This document shows positions 1 to 6,247 of a stretch of 20,469 bases of DNA, piece by piece (within the stretch, counting starts at the first letter, position 1; every line of letters begins with the position of its first letter). Both the position numbers and the translations under genes were made by a program. The DNA lies in IMG/VR virus record IMGVR_UViG_3300030382_003611, positions 1 to 20,469 of that record; one strand, written 5' to 3'. A model generated the notes under the pieces. It saw only the letters and a list, made by a program, of their open reading frames with translations, was not told where the DNA came from and made no database searches. The stretch comes from a virus.

Positions 1-171
1 ATCATCATGGTGCGTCAAGAGTGCGACAAGACTATAGACAGGTTTGCTGACCTAACAAAAAAGGCCGCCCGTATAGAGCGGCCTTGGTGGGACAACAACA
101 GCCTCTGGGGAGGGGCTGGCTTTGTCTCAGGTGTTGTTATTACTGTTCTGATTGTAAGCGCTGCCCGTTAG
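1..171 (+). CDS. C-terminal part of a small membrane-anchored phage protein (possible spanin/lysis accessory), 5' partial
   Basis: Frame 1 is open from the window edge to a TAG at 169-171. The visible 56 residues are a charged helical stretch (DKTIDRFADLTKKAARIERP), then a Trp-rich junction (WWDNNSLWGG), then one hydrophobic segment (roughly FVSGVVITVLIVSAA) ending two residues from the C-terminus. A charged, likely coiled-coil region with a terminal membrane anchor is seen in small phage lysis-cassette proteins, which would suit the end of a rightward late operon; this is inference from architecture. The true start is probably upstream of the window; ATG at 7 is the only visible alternative and its ribosome binding site cannot be judged. 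The last 45 bases overlap, antisense, the gene at 127-345, and a leftward terminator lies inside its coding sequence. Confidence 0.55.
   Translation: MIMVRQECDKTIDRFADLTKKAARIERPWWDNNSLWGGAGFVSGVVITVLIVSAAR
57..85 (-). terminator. Intrinsic terminator of the left leftward operon
   Basis: A perfect 8-bp inverted repeat, AAGGCCGC (61-68) and GCGGCCTT (78-85), encloses a 9-nt loop. On the - strand the hairpin runs into T residues (complement of the A run at 57-62). It sits about 40 bp past the last leftward stop codon (127). There is no U tract on the + strand side, so it should stop leftward transcription only. It lies inside the coding sequence of the convergent + gene. Confidence 0.8.
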
Positions 172-345
172 TTCTCGCCCACGGCCTGTAAGTCTGAACA
201 TGTAGCAGCAGTCCAGCAGAAACCGTTCAACGTAACCGTCCCTTTCGGCTGCTAGGCATTGCTGCCTCCGTTCATGCATCGGGAGTATGTGGCCGAATAG
301 AAAAATGTGCCTGGCAATGCCCATGTGCTTCTTGTTGCCTTTCAT
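127..345 (-). CDS. Small hypothetical protein, last gene of the left operon
   Basis: A 72-aa protein, not recognised. The start at 345 is chosen because it carries the phage's usual initiation context (AGGTACAACAATG) and overlaps the stop of the upstream transglycosylase gene as ATGA; the open frame extends further 5' but only by running into that gene. The protein is basic, with a hydrophobic stretch (about HIFLFGHILPM, residues 13-23) and a Cys pair in DCCYMF; too little to assign a role. Its 3' end overlaps the convergent + strand gene by 45 bp, and the operon terminator follows. Position after the transglycosylase makes a lysis-related role possible, but nothing in the sequence proves it. 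Confidence 0.5.
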   Translation of the reverse strand: MKGNKKHMGIARHIFLFGHILPMHERRQQCLAAERDGYVERFLLDCCYMFRLTGRGRELTGSAYNQNSNNNT

Positions 346-749
346 TGTTGTACCTGTATTGATTTGCTTAGTTTTATTACGCCAGCGGCCCAGTCCCATG
401 ACCTTGGGTTGCAGGTGCCAGCGTTGTACCTGCATATAGCCATTTGTTTGTTGGGTTCTTTCTTTAGGTAATGCTTTAGAGCCCGTAGACCAGCCTCCAC
501 ATAGTCACACGGGGTTGTCTTGCACCAGAACCTTGGTATTACCTGCAATGGTCCTTTGGCGCCTACCTTAGATGTAAGCCCTGGCCTTAGCCTGGTTTCA
601 TACCAGGAAAGAGAAACAGCAAGAGCCGGGTCTATCCCGGCCCCTGCCGCTTCTGTGGCTACATCTATGCAGGTTGCCATTTGAACAGTGCAAAGCCTGT
701 CTTTGTGACATTGAGAGAGAAGAAGGGTGCATAGAGTGATGATTGCCAT
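342..749 (-). CDS. Lytic transglycosylase, SLT-like domain
   Basis: A 135-aa protein with the pattern of soluble lytic transglycosylases, which cleave the glycan backbone of peptidoglycan: catalytic Glu in SWYET (E51), then GAKGPLQV (residues 63-70, the family's GxMGLMQ region) and RYNAG (107-111, the family's AYNAG). The N-terminus (AIITLCTLLLSQC) is hydrophobic and ends in Cys, so it may be an export signal or a poorly matching lipobox (Gln just before Cys is unusual). At this size it is a minimal catalytic domain. It begins 4 bp after the upstream stop and overlaps the next gene by 4 bp. It is encoded with recombination genes rather than beside the structural genes in this window, so it could be the phage endolysin or an entry or release accessory enzyme. 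Confidence 0.75.
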   Translation of the reverse strand: MAIITLCTLLLSQCHKDRLCTVQMATCIDVATEAAGAGIDPALAVSLSWYETRLRPGLTSKVGAKGPLQVIPRFWCKTTPCDYVEAGLRALKHYLKKEPNKQMAICRYNAGTCNPRSWDWAAGVIKLSKSIQVQQ

Positions 750-753
750 TAGC

Positions 754-1188
754 CTACAACCCCTTTACGGATATCCCGTTTTTGCCCAGACTTTCGTAAT
801 CAACAAAGCCGCCTTCGCGTAAGTCGCGCAAGAGCTTGCCTGTTGAACCTTTGTGGACACCAGATAGAACAGCCACTTGTTTTACGGTTGTTCTAAACGG
901 TAGCCCATCTACCACAGAAAGCCTGAAAAGGGTGTTCCAAACCAAGACTAACCCTGGGCGCTGGACACCCATATCACCAGGAAGTATCAAGGCATTCCTA
1001 AAGTCAGGGCTAAGCGCGTCGAGCCTTTTGGAAAGATGGCTTACACCAGATAAGCTAATACCCGACTTCTTTGAATAGTCGCTAATACTAGCATCTGGGT
1101 TATCATTCCTATAGGCCCAAAGCTTCGCCAGAGCTGGCTTGCCTAAAAGCTGCCTTGGTATATCAGAATGGGATGTCATCAAGTTCAT
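754..1188 (-). CDS. Winged-helix/HTH DNA-binding protein
   Basis: About 144 aa. Two helix-turn-helix-like segments are visible: SISDYSKKSGISLSGVSHLS near the N-terminus, and VKQVAVLSGVHKGSTGKLL followed by a wing-like FVDYESLGKNG at the C-terminus, as in MarR-like or replication-associated winged helices. ATG at 1188 is preferred over TTG at 1191 because GGAG lies 7 nt upstream of it; ATG at 1177-1179 is another option. It overlaps the end of the SSB gene. It may regulate the operon or help load replication or recombination proteins on DNA; the sequence does not separate these. No ligand-binding domain is apparent. Confidence 0.6.
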   Translation of the reverse strand: MNLMTSHSDIPRQLLGKPALAKLWAYRNDNPDASISDYSKKSGISLSGVSHLSKRLDALSPDFRNALILPGDMGVQRPGLVLVWNTLFRLSVVDGLPFRTTVKQVAVLSGVHKGSTGKLLRDLREGGFVDYESLGKNGISVKGL

Positions 1189-1606
1189 CAAGGTTCTCCG
1201 TATCTAAGCTTTCTGGCTGTTGAAGATATGCAGAAACCCTCGCCCTGGCATTATGGTTTGGGTCTTTGCTTAGCTCTGTTTGAATAGAAGCCATCTTTCC
1301 CGTGCAGGCTCTAATAAACATCTCCTTATCTTCAACCGTATCGAAGGCAGTAAGAAAGCCAACGCTCTGGCAGAACTGTGCAAGCTTCCACAAGGAGCGC
1401 TCGCTGGTGCTTACTACATCCCAGACAATACGGTTGCCGCAATCTCCATCGCGTATCCTAAGCTTCATATTATAGTATGGAGCCTTATTGCCTTCTCTGA
1501 AATCAATGTTCTCAACCATGACATTGTAAATGCCTGGCGGGACGCTGAAGTCTTTCTCCTTCGCTGGTCCTCTTGATTCTATTTGTGTTGGGTCAAATTT
1601 AGCCAT
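1163..1606 (-). CDS. Phage single-stranded DNA-binding protein, DUF669-like
   Basis: A 147-aa protein. It has a compact beta-rich N-terminal region (PPGIYNVMVENIDFREGNKA, then YYNMKLRIRDGDCGNRIVWD), a central helical part (WKLAQFCQSVGF) typical of phage DUF669 proteins, and an acidic tail ending DELDDIPF. The DDIPF ending is the hallmark of bacterial and phage SSBs and is the docking tip for partner proteins. The protein is expected to coat single-stranded DNA produced by the exonuclease and helicase. The start at 1606 has a strong GGGAGGAACACAATG context. It is co-transcribed with the annealing protein and YqaJ nuclease, a common phage recombination set. Family assignment is by recall of the pattern. 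Confidence 0.8.
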   Translation of the reverse strand: MAKFDPTQIESRGPAKEKDFSVPPGIYNVMVENIDFREGNKAPYYNMKLRIRDGDCGNRIVWDVVSTSERSLWKLAQFCQSVGFLTAFDTVEDKEMFIRACTGKMASIQTELSKDPNHNARARVSAYLQQPESLDTENLDELDDIPF

Positions 1607-1862
1607 TGTGTTCCTCCCGGCTTCTCGCTATTCGTCGCTCATCTAAAAGCATGTTGAAGTTATCGCTGTCGTCCCATCCATTGATATATCCAGCGAGAAA
1701 TACATCTCGGAAAACCCAGACAAGCTCACTTAGGTTTTCTTTATTGATACTCTTTTTTAGGTCTTTGAAGGTTCCGTTATTATCAAGCTCTTTAGAGACA
1801 GCAGAATATATATTCTTTGTGTCTTTGAGCATTGGCATGTGGTCATCCCAAGGATTAGTCAT
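1599..1862 (-). CDS. Small hypothetical protein between annealing protein and SSB
   Basis: 87 aa, not recognised. The start at 1862 (TNPWDDHMPM...) is chosen over a longer in-frame option because GGGAGCAAGACAATG, the recurrent leader of this phage, lies directly upstream and ATG overlaps the end of the previous gene. The protein is charged and mostly helical, with an aromatic patch (SELVWVFRDVFLAGYINGW) that could be a packing or protein-contact surface. It ends REEHNG because the next gene's ribosome binding site is read as codons. Its position suggests an accessory to recombination or replication, which is inference. Confidence 0.6.
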   Translation of the reverse strand: MTNPWDDHMPMLKDTKNIYSAVSKELDNNGTFKDLKKSINKENLSELVWVFRDVFLAGYINGWDDSDNFNMLLDERRIARSREEHNG

Positions 1863-2061
1863 TGTCTTGCTCCCATCTTGGGTCGCCCATGACATCTTTT
1901 GGAATATACTTGCCATCGAAGTGACCCTCTGACGGGTCTTTGTCTTCGGGATACCTCTCTACCCACTCTTTCTCGGTCACCCACTTCTTTGTTTCTGGGC
2001 ACCACGTTGATTTTTTAATAACCGTGTGTTTTCCAACAGCTATGTATTTTTTTTCTTTCAT
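1855..2061 (-). CDS. Small hypothetical protein, charged
   Basis: 68 aa, not recognised. It is rich in Lys, Glu and Asp with several Trp (STWCPETKKWVTEKEWVERYPEDKD split over residues 19-43) and has one Cys, so no metal site is obvious. The start has GGAG about 8 nt upstream (AAAGGAGCGAAATAATG). The start overlaps the annealing-protein stop as TAATG and the stop overlaps the next gene, so translation is probably coupled. It ends WEQDND, again from the embedded ribosome binding site. Confidence 0.6.
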   Translation of the reverse strand: MKEKKYIAVGKHTVIKKSTWCPETKKWVTEKEWVERYPEDKDPSEGHFDGKYIPKDVMGDPRWEQDND

Positions 2062-2774
2062 TATTTCGCTCCTTTGATTTTATCGTTGATTCGCTCACTC
2101 TGGCTTTTCTTCCTCTCGTCGAGGATTAGCTCTCTAAGCCTTTCTAATAAGACCTTCGGTATCTGGCTGTCGTTGACAATCCCCAAAGAGAAAGTCTTCT
2201 CGTTCCAGATACGGCTTGCATCACCAACCCTTCCAGTCTTAGCCATAAGCTCTCGCTTGATTGCTTTGACATCATCCGGGTCAGCGTAATAGTCATCCTT
2301 CCACTTCTCGTCTTTGTCGTAGAGGTCTAGTCCAAAGCGAGAGCCAAGGGTTCTAGCGGCCCTTTTTATAGCTGTTGTTTCCGAGTCGGTATAAGCAACG
2401 TGTATAGCTCTGTCTACACCGTTGATTGAATCCGACTTATGCGATGATGCTGCTGACCCATGTCTAACAACTGACCTGTTAGAGAAATGCAGGGTAAGCT
2501 CTATATCGCAAACAGCCGTTACAAGAAATGAGCCGTTATGGTTATCCACTGAATGCTTGTGGCTAACAAGCCTTGACTCCCAACCATCATGGCCGAAAAT
2601 ATTATTTAGCTCTTGGATAACTGACTCACCAGACAGATAAGCAAACTGCCTACCGCCTCCCTTTGATACCCACTTTACGGGTAGCTGCAACGGCATACCA
2701 AGCAACTCCAAGGCAGACTGGTCAGCAGTAGCAGCCGCCTGCATCTTTTCAGTTATTGTTTTCTTTTTAGTCAT
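2061..2774 (-). CDS. Rad52-family single-strand annealing protein
   Basis: 237 aa. The pattern FAYLSGESVIQELNNIFG plus DGWESRL (residues 44-68), a strand-rich middle (VTAVCDIELTLHF) and SETTAIKRAARTLGSRFG followed by LDLYDKD (131-155) match the Rad52-type annealing core, where the KRA-RT-G-LYDK segment is conserved. Such proteins pair complementary single strands during phage recombination and recombination-dependent replication. The C-terminal 80 residues are charged and probably mediate partner contacts. The start has GGGAAACAAATG. Neighbours (YqaJ nuclease upstream, SSB downstream) form the classical exonuclease/annealase/SSB trio. An Erf-type annealase is the main alternative, but the LYDK signature favours Rad52. 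Confidence 0.8.
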   Translation of the reverse strand: MTKKKTITEKMQAAATADQSALELLGMPLQLPVKWVSKGGGRQFAYLSGESVIQELNNIFGHDGWESRLVSHKHSVDNHNGSFLVTAVCDIELTLHFSNRSVVRHGSAASSHKSDSINGVDRAIHVAYTDSETTAIKRAARTLGSRFGLDLYDKDEKWKDDYYADPDDVKAIKRELMAKTGRVGDASRIWNEKTFSLGIVNDSQIPKVLLERLRELILDERKKSQSERINDKIKGAK

Positions 2775-3042
2775 TTGTTTCCCTTTCTACTTCTTCTATT
2801 ACGGCAGCTATGTTTTCAGTGTCTGAGTACACTAAGACAGCCGTTCCTTGTCTGTTTCCCTCAGTAATAATTTGTATTGCCTCTGTCTTTACATTCTCTA
2901 CTAGCGGGTTTGATTCTAGTATTACCCGCTCGGCCCTCCTTCTTGCTATGTGGTATGTTTTATACACCTGAATCTTCCATAGTCTCTGGATGGTATCGTC
3001 CTTTCTCCTAAGGACTGACCAAACAATGTGGTTCATAGCCAT
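2767..3042 (-). CDS. Small hypothetical protein between nuclease and annealing protein
   Basis: About 91 aa, not recognised. It has a basic N-terminal half (VLRRKDD, ARRRAERV) and an acidic C-terminus (IEEVERETND). The core VWSVLRRKDDTIQRLWKIQV reads like two beta strands, with further strands around GTAVLVYSD. ATG codons at 3042 and 3036 are both possible; both overlap the end of the YqaJ gene. The overlaps on both sides argue for tight co-expression with the exonuclease and the annealase. Confidence 0.55.
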   Translation of the reverse strand: MAMNHIVWSVLRRKDDTIQRLWKIQVYKTYHIARRRAERVILESNPLVENVKTEAIQIITEGNRQGTAVLVYSDTENIAAVIEEVERETND

Positions 3043-3965
3043 TTCTTTCGTAAGACCTTCATCTGGGTAACTTTCGTATATTTTTCTTTTAGCTCGGGAG
3101 TTATGTGTTTGCTTACTTCCGGGTCATTCAAAAGTTCTTTTCTGCTAAGTGTTACCTTTTCCTGGTCTTTCCAAGTAACACGGCAAATATCTGTTTGAAT
3201 GCCCATCCTGTTGCCAATGGCAGCTCTGATTCTATTTTCCAGCCCAGAAACCCGCTCCTTCACTGAGCCCAAGTCTTCGTTAGCGCTCTTCAAATCTAAA
3301 AGAAGCTGTGTCTCTGCGCTCGTGCCCGGGTCTAAGCTCTCGGTAATGTGCCTTGGGTATAAAGCTGTAAGAGCCTTGGTGCAGTGCTCTGAGCTGTCTG
3401 CTTCTGGGGGTGTATCGGCAAGGATGTTGTTCTCCCAGAAACCGATAGCCTGCTCCATCATTATAGAAATAAGAGCGCCATCTCTTTCAATGTTCCACTC
3501 TCTATATAAATGAGTGTCGCCAAGAACAGCAATCCAGATGCTCTCTATCTCTCTTCCTTCAGCCTCTTCTACTAGCATTGCATACCAGTTTGCTTGGCAT
3601 ACAACGAAGTCTGGCGCCTCCTCAGTATCGTAAAACTTCCTGAATGAGTGATAACCGCAAGTCTTTATTTCAAGAATGAAATCATCGCCATAAGCATCTG
3701 GGCGGCCACTCATAAAATCATAAACCGGGTGGGTTATGTTTACGAGCGGAAGCTGTAGTTGCCTAAATAAGTCTGGGTGCTTTGCTCCAAACTTTCTATC
3801 TCGAACAAACTCTTCTAGCTCTTGACCAGTCTCTGTTCGCTCATTACCCTGGAATGGAGCAGCAATCCCTTTCTTCTCAGCATATACTTGCATGGGTGTC
3901 TTGTATGGGCTAACCCCACAAAGGGCAGCGATATCACTACCGCCAATGTATTTTTCTCTATTCAT
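3033..3965 (-). CDS. YqaJ-type viral recombinase/exonuclease (PD-(D/E)XK)
   Basis: 310 aa. The sequence shows the YqaJ signature in order: GGSDIAALCGVSPYKTPMQVY (split 8-28), a Glu-rich helix TGQELEEFVRDR, DFMSGRPDAY with active-site Asp90, ILEIKTC with the ExK pair (E99, K101), and CQANWYAML with the QxxxY helix (Q124). These enzymes degrade one strand of duplex DNA ends and hand the product to an annealing protein. The last 100 residues contain a predicted coiled coil (around SANEDLGSVKERVSGLENRI). It is first in its operon; GGGGAA precedes ATG 3965. Only 14 bp separate its start from the divergent + gene, and a good promoter for it lies inside that gene. Confidence 0.85.
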   Translation of the reverse strand: MNREKYIGGSDIAALCGVSPYKTPMQVYAEKKGIAAPFQGNERTETGQELEEFVRDRKFGAKHPDLFRQLQLPLVNITHPVYDFMSGRPDAYGDDFILEIKTCGYHSFRKFYDTEEAPDFVVCQANWYAMLVEEAEGREIESIWIAVLGDTHLYREWNIERDGALISIMMEQAIGFWENNILADTPPEADSSEHCTKALTALYPRHITESLDPGTSAETQLLLDLKSANEDLGSVKERVSGLENRIRAAIGNRMGIQTDICRVTWKDQEKVTLSRKELLNDPEVSKHITPELKEKYTKVTQMKVLRKKWL

Positions 3966-3979
3966 AATGTTCCCCTATC

Positions 3980-4267
3980 ATGATTGAGCCCACCTCCGAG
4001 GAGATGGACAATTTGGTGCTGCAAATCGCAGCTCGACTTGACATGACGATACATGACGCTGCCAGGTCTGTCAAGCACTTCTCCCCCCTGTCGAGGCGGC
4101 TGGCAGTTGTCACCCTGGGGGGCAGGCATGGGCGCAGGCAGGTAGAGGAGTGGTGGGACACCAACCGAGCGAGGCTCAAGTCAGAATGGAACATCAGACC
4201 GAAGCTGGAACACAAGATAGCAATGCGCCAAGCCAGGGCGAAAATCTCCAAGGCATTATCGGCGTAG
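3980..4267 (+). CDS. Small basic hypothetical protein upstream of the helicase
   Basis: Up to 95 aa, not recognised. It is predicted all-helical and basic, rich in Arg in its second half (SPLSRRLAVV, GGRHGRRQVEEWWDTNRARLKSEW), which suits nucleic-acid binding, but no named domain is visible. The start is uncertain: ATG 3980 has no clear ribosome binding site, while ATG 4004 directly abuts GAGGAG; a later TTG or GTG at 4013-4016 would have better spacing. Its 3' end overlaps the helicase start by about 80 bp in another frame. It also contains, on the opposite strand, the likely promoter of the leftward recombination operon. Confidence 0.55.
   Translation: MIEPTSEEMDNLVLQIAARLDMTIHDAARSVKHFSPLSRRLAVVTLGGRHGRRQVEEWWDTNRARLKSEWNIRPKLEHKIAMRQARAKISKALSA
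4046..4074 (-). promoter_or_regulatory. Promoter for the leftward YqaJ-Rad52-SSB operon
   Basis: Read on the - strand: TTGACA (complement of 4069-4074), a 17-bp spacer, then TATCGT (complement of 4046-4051). The -35 is perfect and the -10 matches 4 of 6 bases. It points at the YqaJ start about 80 bp away. Because YqaJ and the divergent gene start 14 bp apart, a promoter inside the divergent gene is required. Confidence 0.6.
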
Positions 4268-5943
4268 ACTACACCATTGAGGACTACCTAAAACAAAGGG
4301 TTGTTCCATTCACGAACAAAGGAGACTACCGCCTTGTTGTGTGTCCTGTGTGCAAGGGCATGGTAAAACACAAGAAGCAGAGGTCGCTAAAGATACACAA
4401 TGAGCTTGGGACGTGGAAGTGCGCCAAGTGCTTCAGGTCAGGCAGGTTCGATGAGCTAAAGCGATTGTTTGGCGACACGTCATTTGCTCAGCAGGCAGGC
4501 GCAGGCAGGTCGTTTGAGACATGGGTCACAGACTTTGAGCCCATAGCAAACTATGTTGATTGGGTTGCTAATACCAGGAGCGACGAAGCATCAGGCTCTA
4601 TGGACTACCTCCGCTCGCTAGGGCTCACAGACAGAGACATAAGAGATAAATGCTTTATAGGGTATGACTCAAAGCTAGATGCTATTACCTTTTCATATCA
4701 GTATGAGAGAAGCCCTAAGACAGCATCATACCTTAGATTCTTTAGGCGCCCCGACGACTGGTGGAAAGTATCAGGTAGCTCATCTAAAGCATCATGGTAC
4801 TTACAGCATCTATTCAAGCCGGGCATTGATGAGGCCACGATATGCCAGACCCCTTTAGATGCAGCCGTGTTGTCGTCTTTGGGTGAGCCTAACTGCCTAG
4901 CTCCTGCTATTAACACCCAGGATGTCAGGTACAAGACGCATCAGCTTGCAATGCTTCAAAGGTGTGGTGTCGTTTATATTGTCCCTAACCCTACGGATGA
5001 TGGAATGCGATGGGCAATGTCAACGCAAAGGCAGGTAGGCAAGTGGAGGTGCAAGATTGTGCAGATAGACTTTTACCCCAGGGACACGCAGCAGGCAGGT
5101 TTCGACAAGTGGGTAACAGCTAAGGGCAAGGCTGACTCAGCAGCAGGTATATCAACAGCGTCAGCGAGCCATTGGATTGCTGATATAGACTATGAGTGGG
5201 ACCACCCAGAAATAACAAGAGGGTACCCTATTGGCTTAGAGCCATTGGATAAGCTGTTGTCAGGCTGGAGGGCAGGAGAGATAACCGTGTTGTCAGGCAG
5301 GAGCGGCATAGGCAAGAGCACCCTTGCTTGTTTCTTGTCATTGGTTCAGGCCGTAGATACGGCTATGCTTTACCTTACCTTTGAAGTCTTACCTAAGAAC
5401 ATAGTCCGTAAATGGATAAGCATGTTGGCCGATAAAGCGTTCCATTCATTGAGCCGGGAGCAATATGTATCAGCCAGGAAAAGGTTAGCCCGACGCTCTA
5501 TATGGATTGCTGATAACTACGGTATGGTACAGCTAGAGGACGTAAGGAAAAGCGTATATGATGCTTGCAATAGGCATATGGTTCGCTTTGTAGTCATTGA
5601 CCACCTGGGCCATCTAGTATCAATGAGCAAGGAAGATGCCACTAAGGAAAGCGGTAACATAATAAGAGAGTGCAAACGATGGGCCTTAGACCTTGGCGTT
5701 CATATACTGCTAGTGGCTCACCTTAGAAAGCCATCAGCCGGTGACGGGTCCATAGCAAAGATGGAGGACCTAAGAGGGTCAAGCGAGGTTTATCAGACAG
5801 CTGATAACATAGCCTTGCTAGATAGAAAGAACAGCGACACGGACTGTGTTGTCCGTATTGTAAAGTGCAGAGATGATTCTGGCTATGAGGGTAAGGCAGA
5901 GCTAGGCTTCGACCCATTGTCTTTGAGGTACACTCCAAAATAA
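4186..5943 (+). CDS. Primase-helicase-like replicative helicase (Twinkle/T7 gp4 type, DnaB C-terminal domain)
   Basis: 585 aa from ATG 4186; a GTG at 4150 is possible but badly spaced from its GAGG. N-terminus: a zinc ribbon with CPVC (53-56) and CAKC (79-82). Residues about 155-310 align by eye with a Toprim region (ICQTPLDAAVL 219-229, VYIVPNPTDDG 263-273), but the usual Glu of EGxxDA is Gln221 and the DxD is not clean, so primer synthesis is doubtful. C-terminus: RecA-like helicase with Walker A GRSGIGKST (371-379), LTFE (H1a), Walker B FVVID (468-472), LLVAHLRKP (H3), DLRGSSEVYQTADN and a terminal KCRDD segment. It should unwind DNA at the fork using NTP. No later in-frame start codon exists before the zinc ribbon. 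Confidence 0.85.
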   Translation: MEHQTEAGTQDSNAPSQGENLQGIIGVDYTIEDYLKQRVVPFTNKGDYRLVVCPVCKGMVKHKKQRSLKIHNELGTWKCAKCFRSGRFDELKRLFGDTSFAQQAGAGRSFETWVTDFEPIANYVDWVANTRSDEASGSMDYLRSLGLTDRDIRDKCFIGYDSKLDAITFSYQYERSPKTASYLRFFRRPDDWWKVSGSSSKASWYLQHLFKPGIDEATICQTPLDAAVLSSLGEPNCLAPAINTQDVRYKTHQLAMLQRCGVVYIVPNPTDDGMRWAMSTQRQVGKWRCKIVQIDFYPRDTQQAGFDKWVTAKGKADSAAGISTASASHWIADIDYEWDHPEITRGYPIGLEPLDKLLSGWRAGEITVLSGRSGIGKSTLACFLSLVQAVDTAMLYLTFEVLPKNIVRKWISMLADKAFHSLSREQYVSARKRLARRSIWIADNYGMVQLEDVRKSVYDACNRHMVRFVVIDHLGHLVSMSKEDATKESGNIIRECKRWALDLGVHILLVAHLRKPSAGDGSIAKMEDLRGSSEVYQTADNIALLDRKNSDTDCVVRIVKCRDDSGYEGKAELGFDPLSLRYTPK

Positions 5944-5948
5944 AAAAA

Positions 5949-5974
5949 GGGCGACCCCCCGAAGGAAGCCGCCC
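5949..5974 (-). terminator. Intrinsic terminator of the large leftward small-gene operon
   Basis: GGGCG (5949-5953) pairs with CGCCC (5970-5974), extended by one further pair past a mismatch. On the - strand the hairpin is followed by seven T residues (complement of 5942-5948). It lies 23 bp beyond the last leftward stop (5997) and directly after the convergent helicase stop codon. A rightward U tract is absent. Confidence 0.75.
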
Positions 5975-5996
5975 ATACTACAACGGGGAAGCGCTG

Positions 5997-6161
5997 TTAG
6001 TTATACACTCTCTTTATCAGTTTCCTTTTACCATTGGAAACCATCCACACACTGCCTTGCCATAGGTTTATGCCCATGGCGTGGATGTATTTATCAAAGG
6101 TTAGGCTAAACCTCTTACCTCTGACTGTTACCCCTGTTACATCATAGCTTATATTGTTCAT
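5997..6161 (-). CDS. 54-aa hypothetical protein, last gene of the right leftward operon
   Basis: Not recognised. The frame runs from ATG 6161 to TAA 5997. The protein begins MNNISYDVTGVTVRGKRFSL and ends KLIKRVYN; it is basic, with alternating polar and hydrophobic residues suggesting a small beta fold (GVTVRGKRFSLTF, then SVWMVSNGKRK). Ribosome binding site GGAAGCAAACAATG. It is separated from the upstream gene by 86 bp holding a strong GC hairpin, unlike the few-base gaps elsewhere in the operon, so it may be controlled separately. Confidence 0.6.
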   Translation of the reverse strand: MNNISYDVTGVTVRGKRFSLTFDKYIHAMGINLWQGSVWMVSNGKRKLIKRVYN

Positions 6162-6184
6162 TGTTTGCTTCCTTTGTGCCCAGC

Positions 6185-6204
6185 CGGGGGGCTTTCACCC
6201 CCCG
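6185..6204 (-). promoter_or_regulatory. GC-only hairpin in the leader of the 54-aa gene at 5997-6161
   Basis: CGGGGGG (6185-6191) and CCCCCCG (6198-6204) form a perfect 7-bp stem with a 6-nt loop. It lies about 25 nt before the start codon of the leftward gene. No T run follows on either strand, so a simple intrinsic terminator is unlikely. A transcript-end or translation control element is possible. Confidence 0.5.
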
Positions 6205-6247
6205 ACACACTCGACAGAGCGAGCTGGAACACGGTTGTATTATTTTA

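Noticed and set aside
836-1078. Open frames on the + strand opposite the leftward operon (also near 1280, 1606, 2026, 2422, 3199)
   Set aside because: Antisense to well supported genes, no ribosome binding sites, compositions typical of reverse-frame shadows.
4113-4520. Frequent GCAGGCAGG words on the + strand of the helicase region and near 11082, considered as Chi-like or uptake sites
   Set aside because: Mostly explained by Ala/Gly/Arg codons and short tandem GGCA; not evenly distributed, and no count against expectation could be made.
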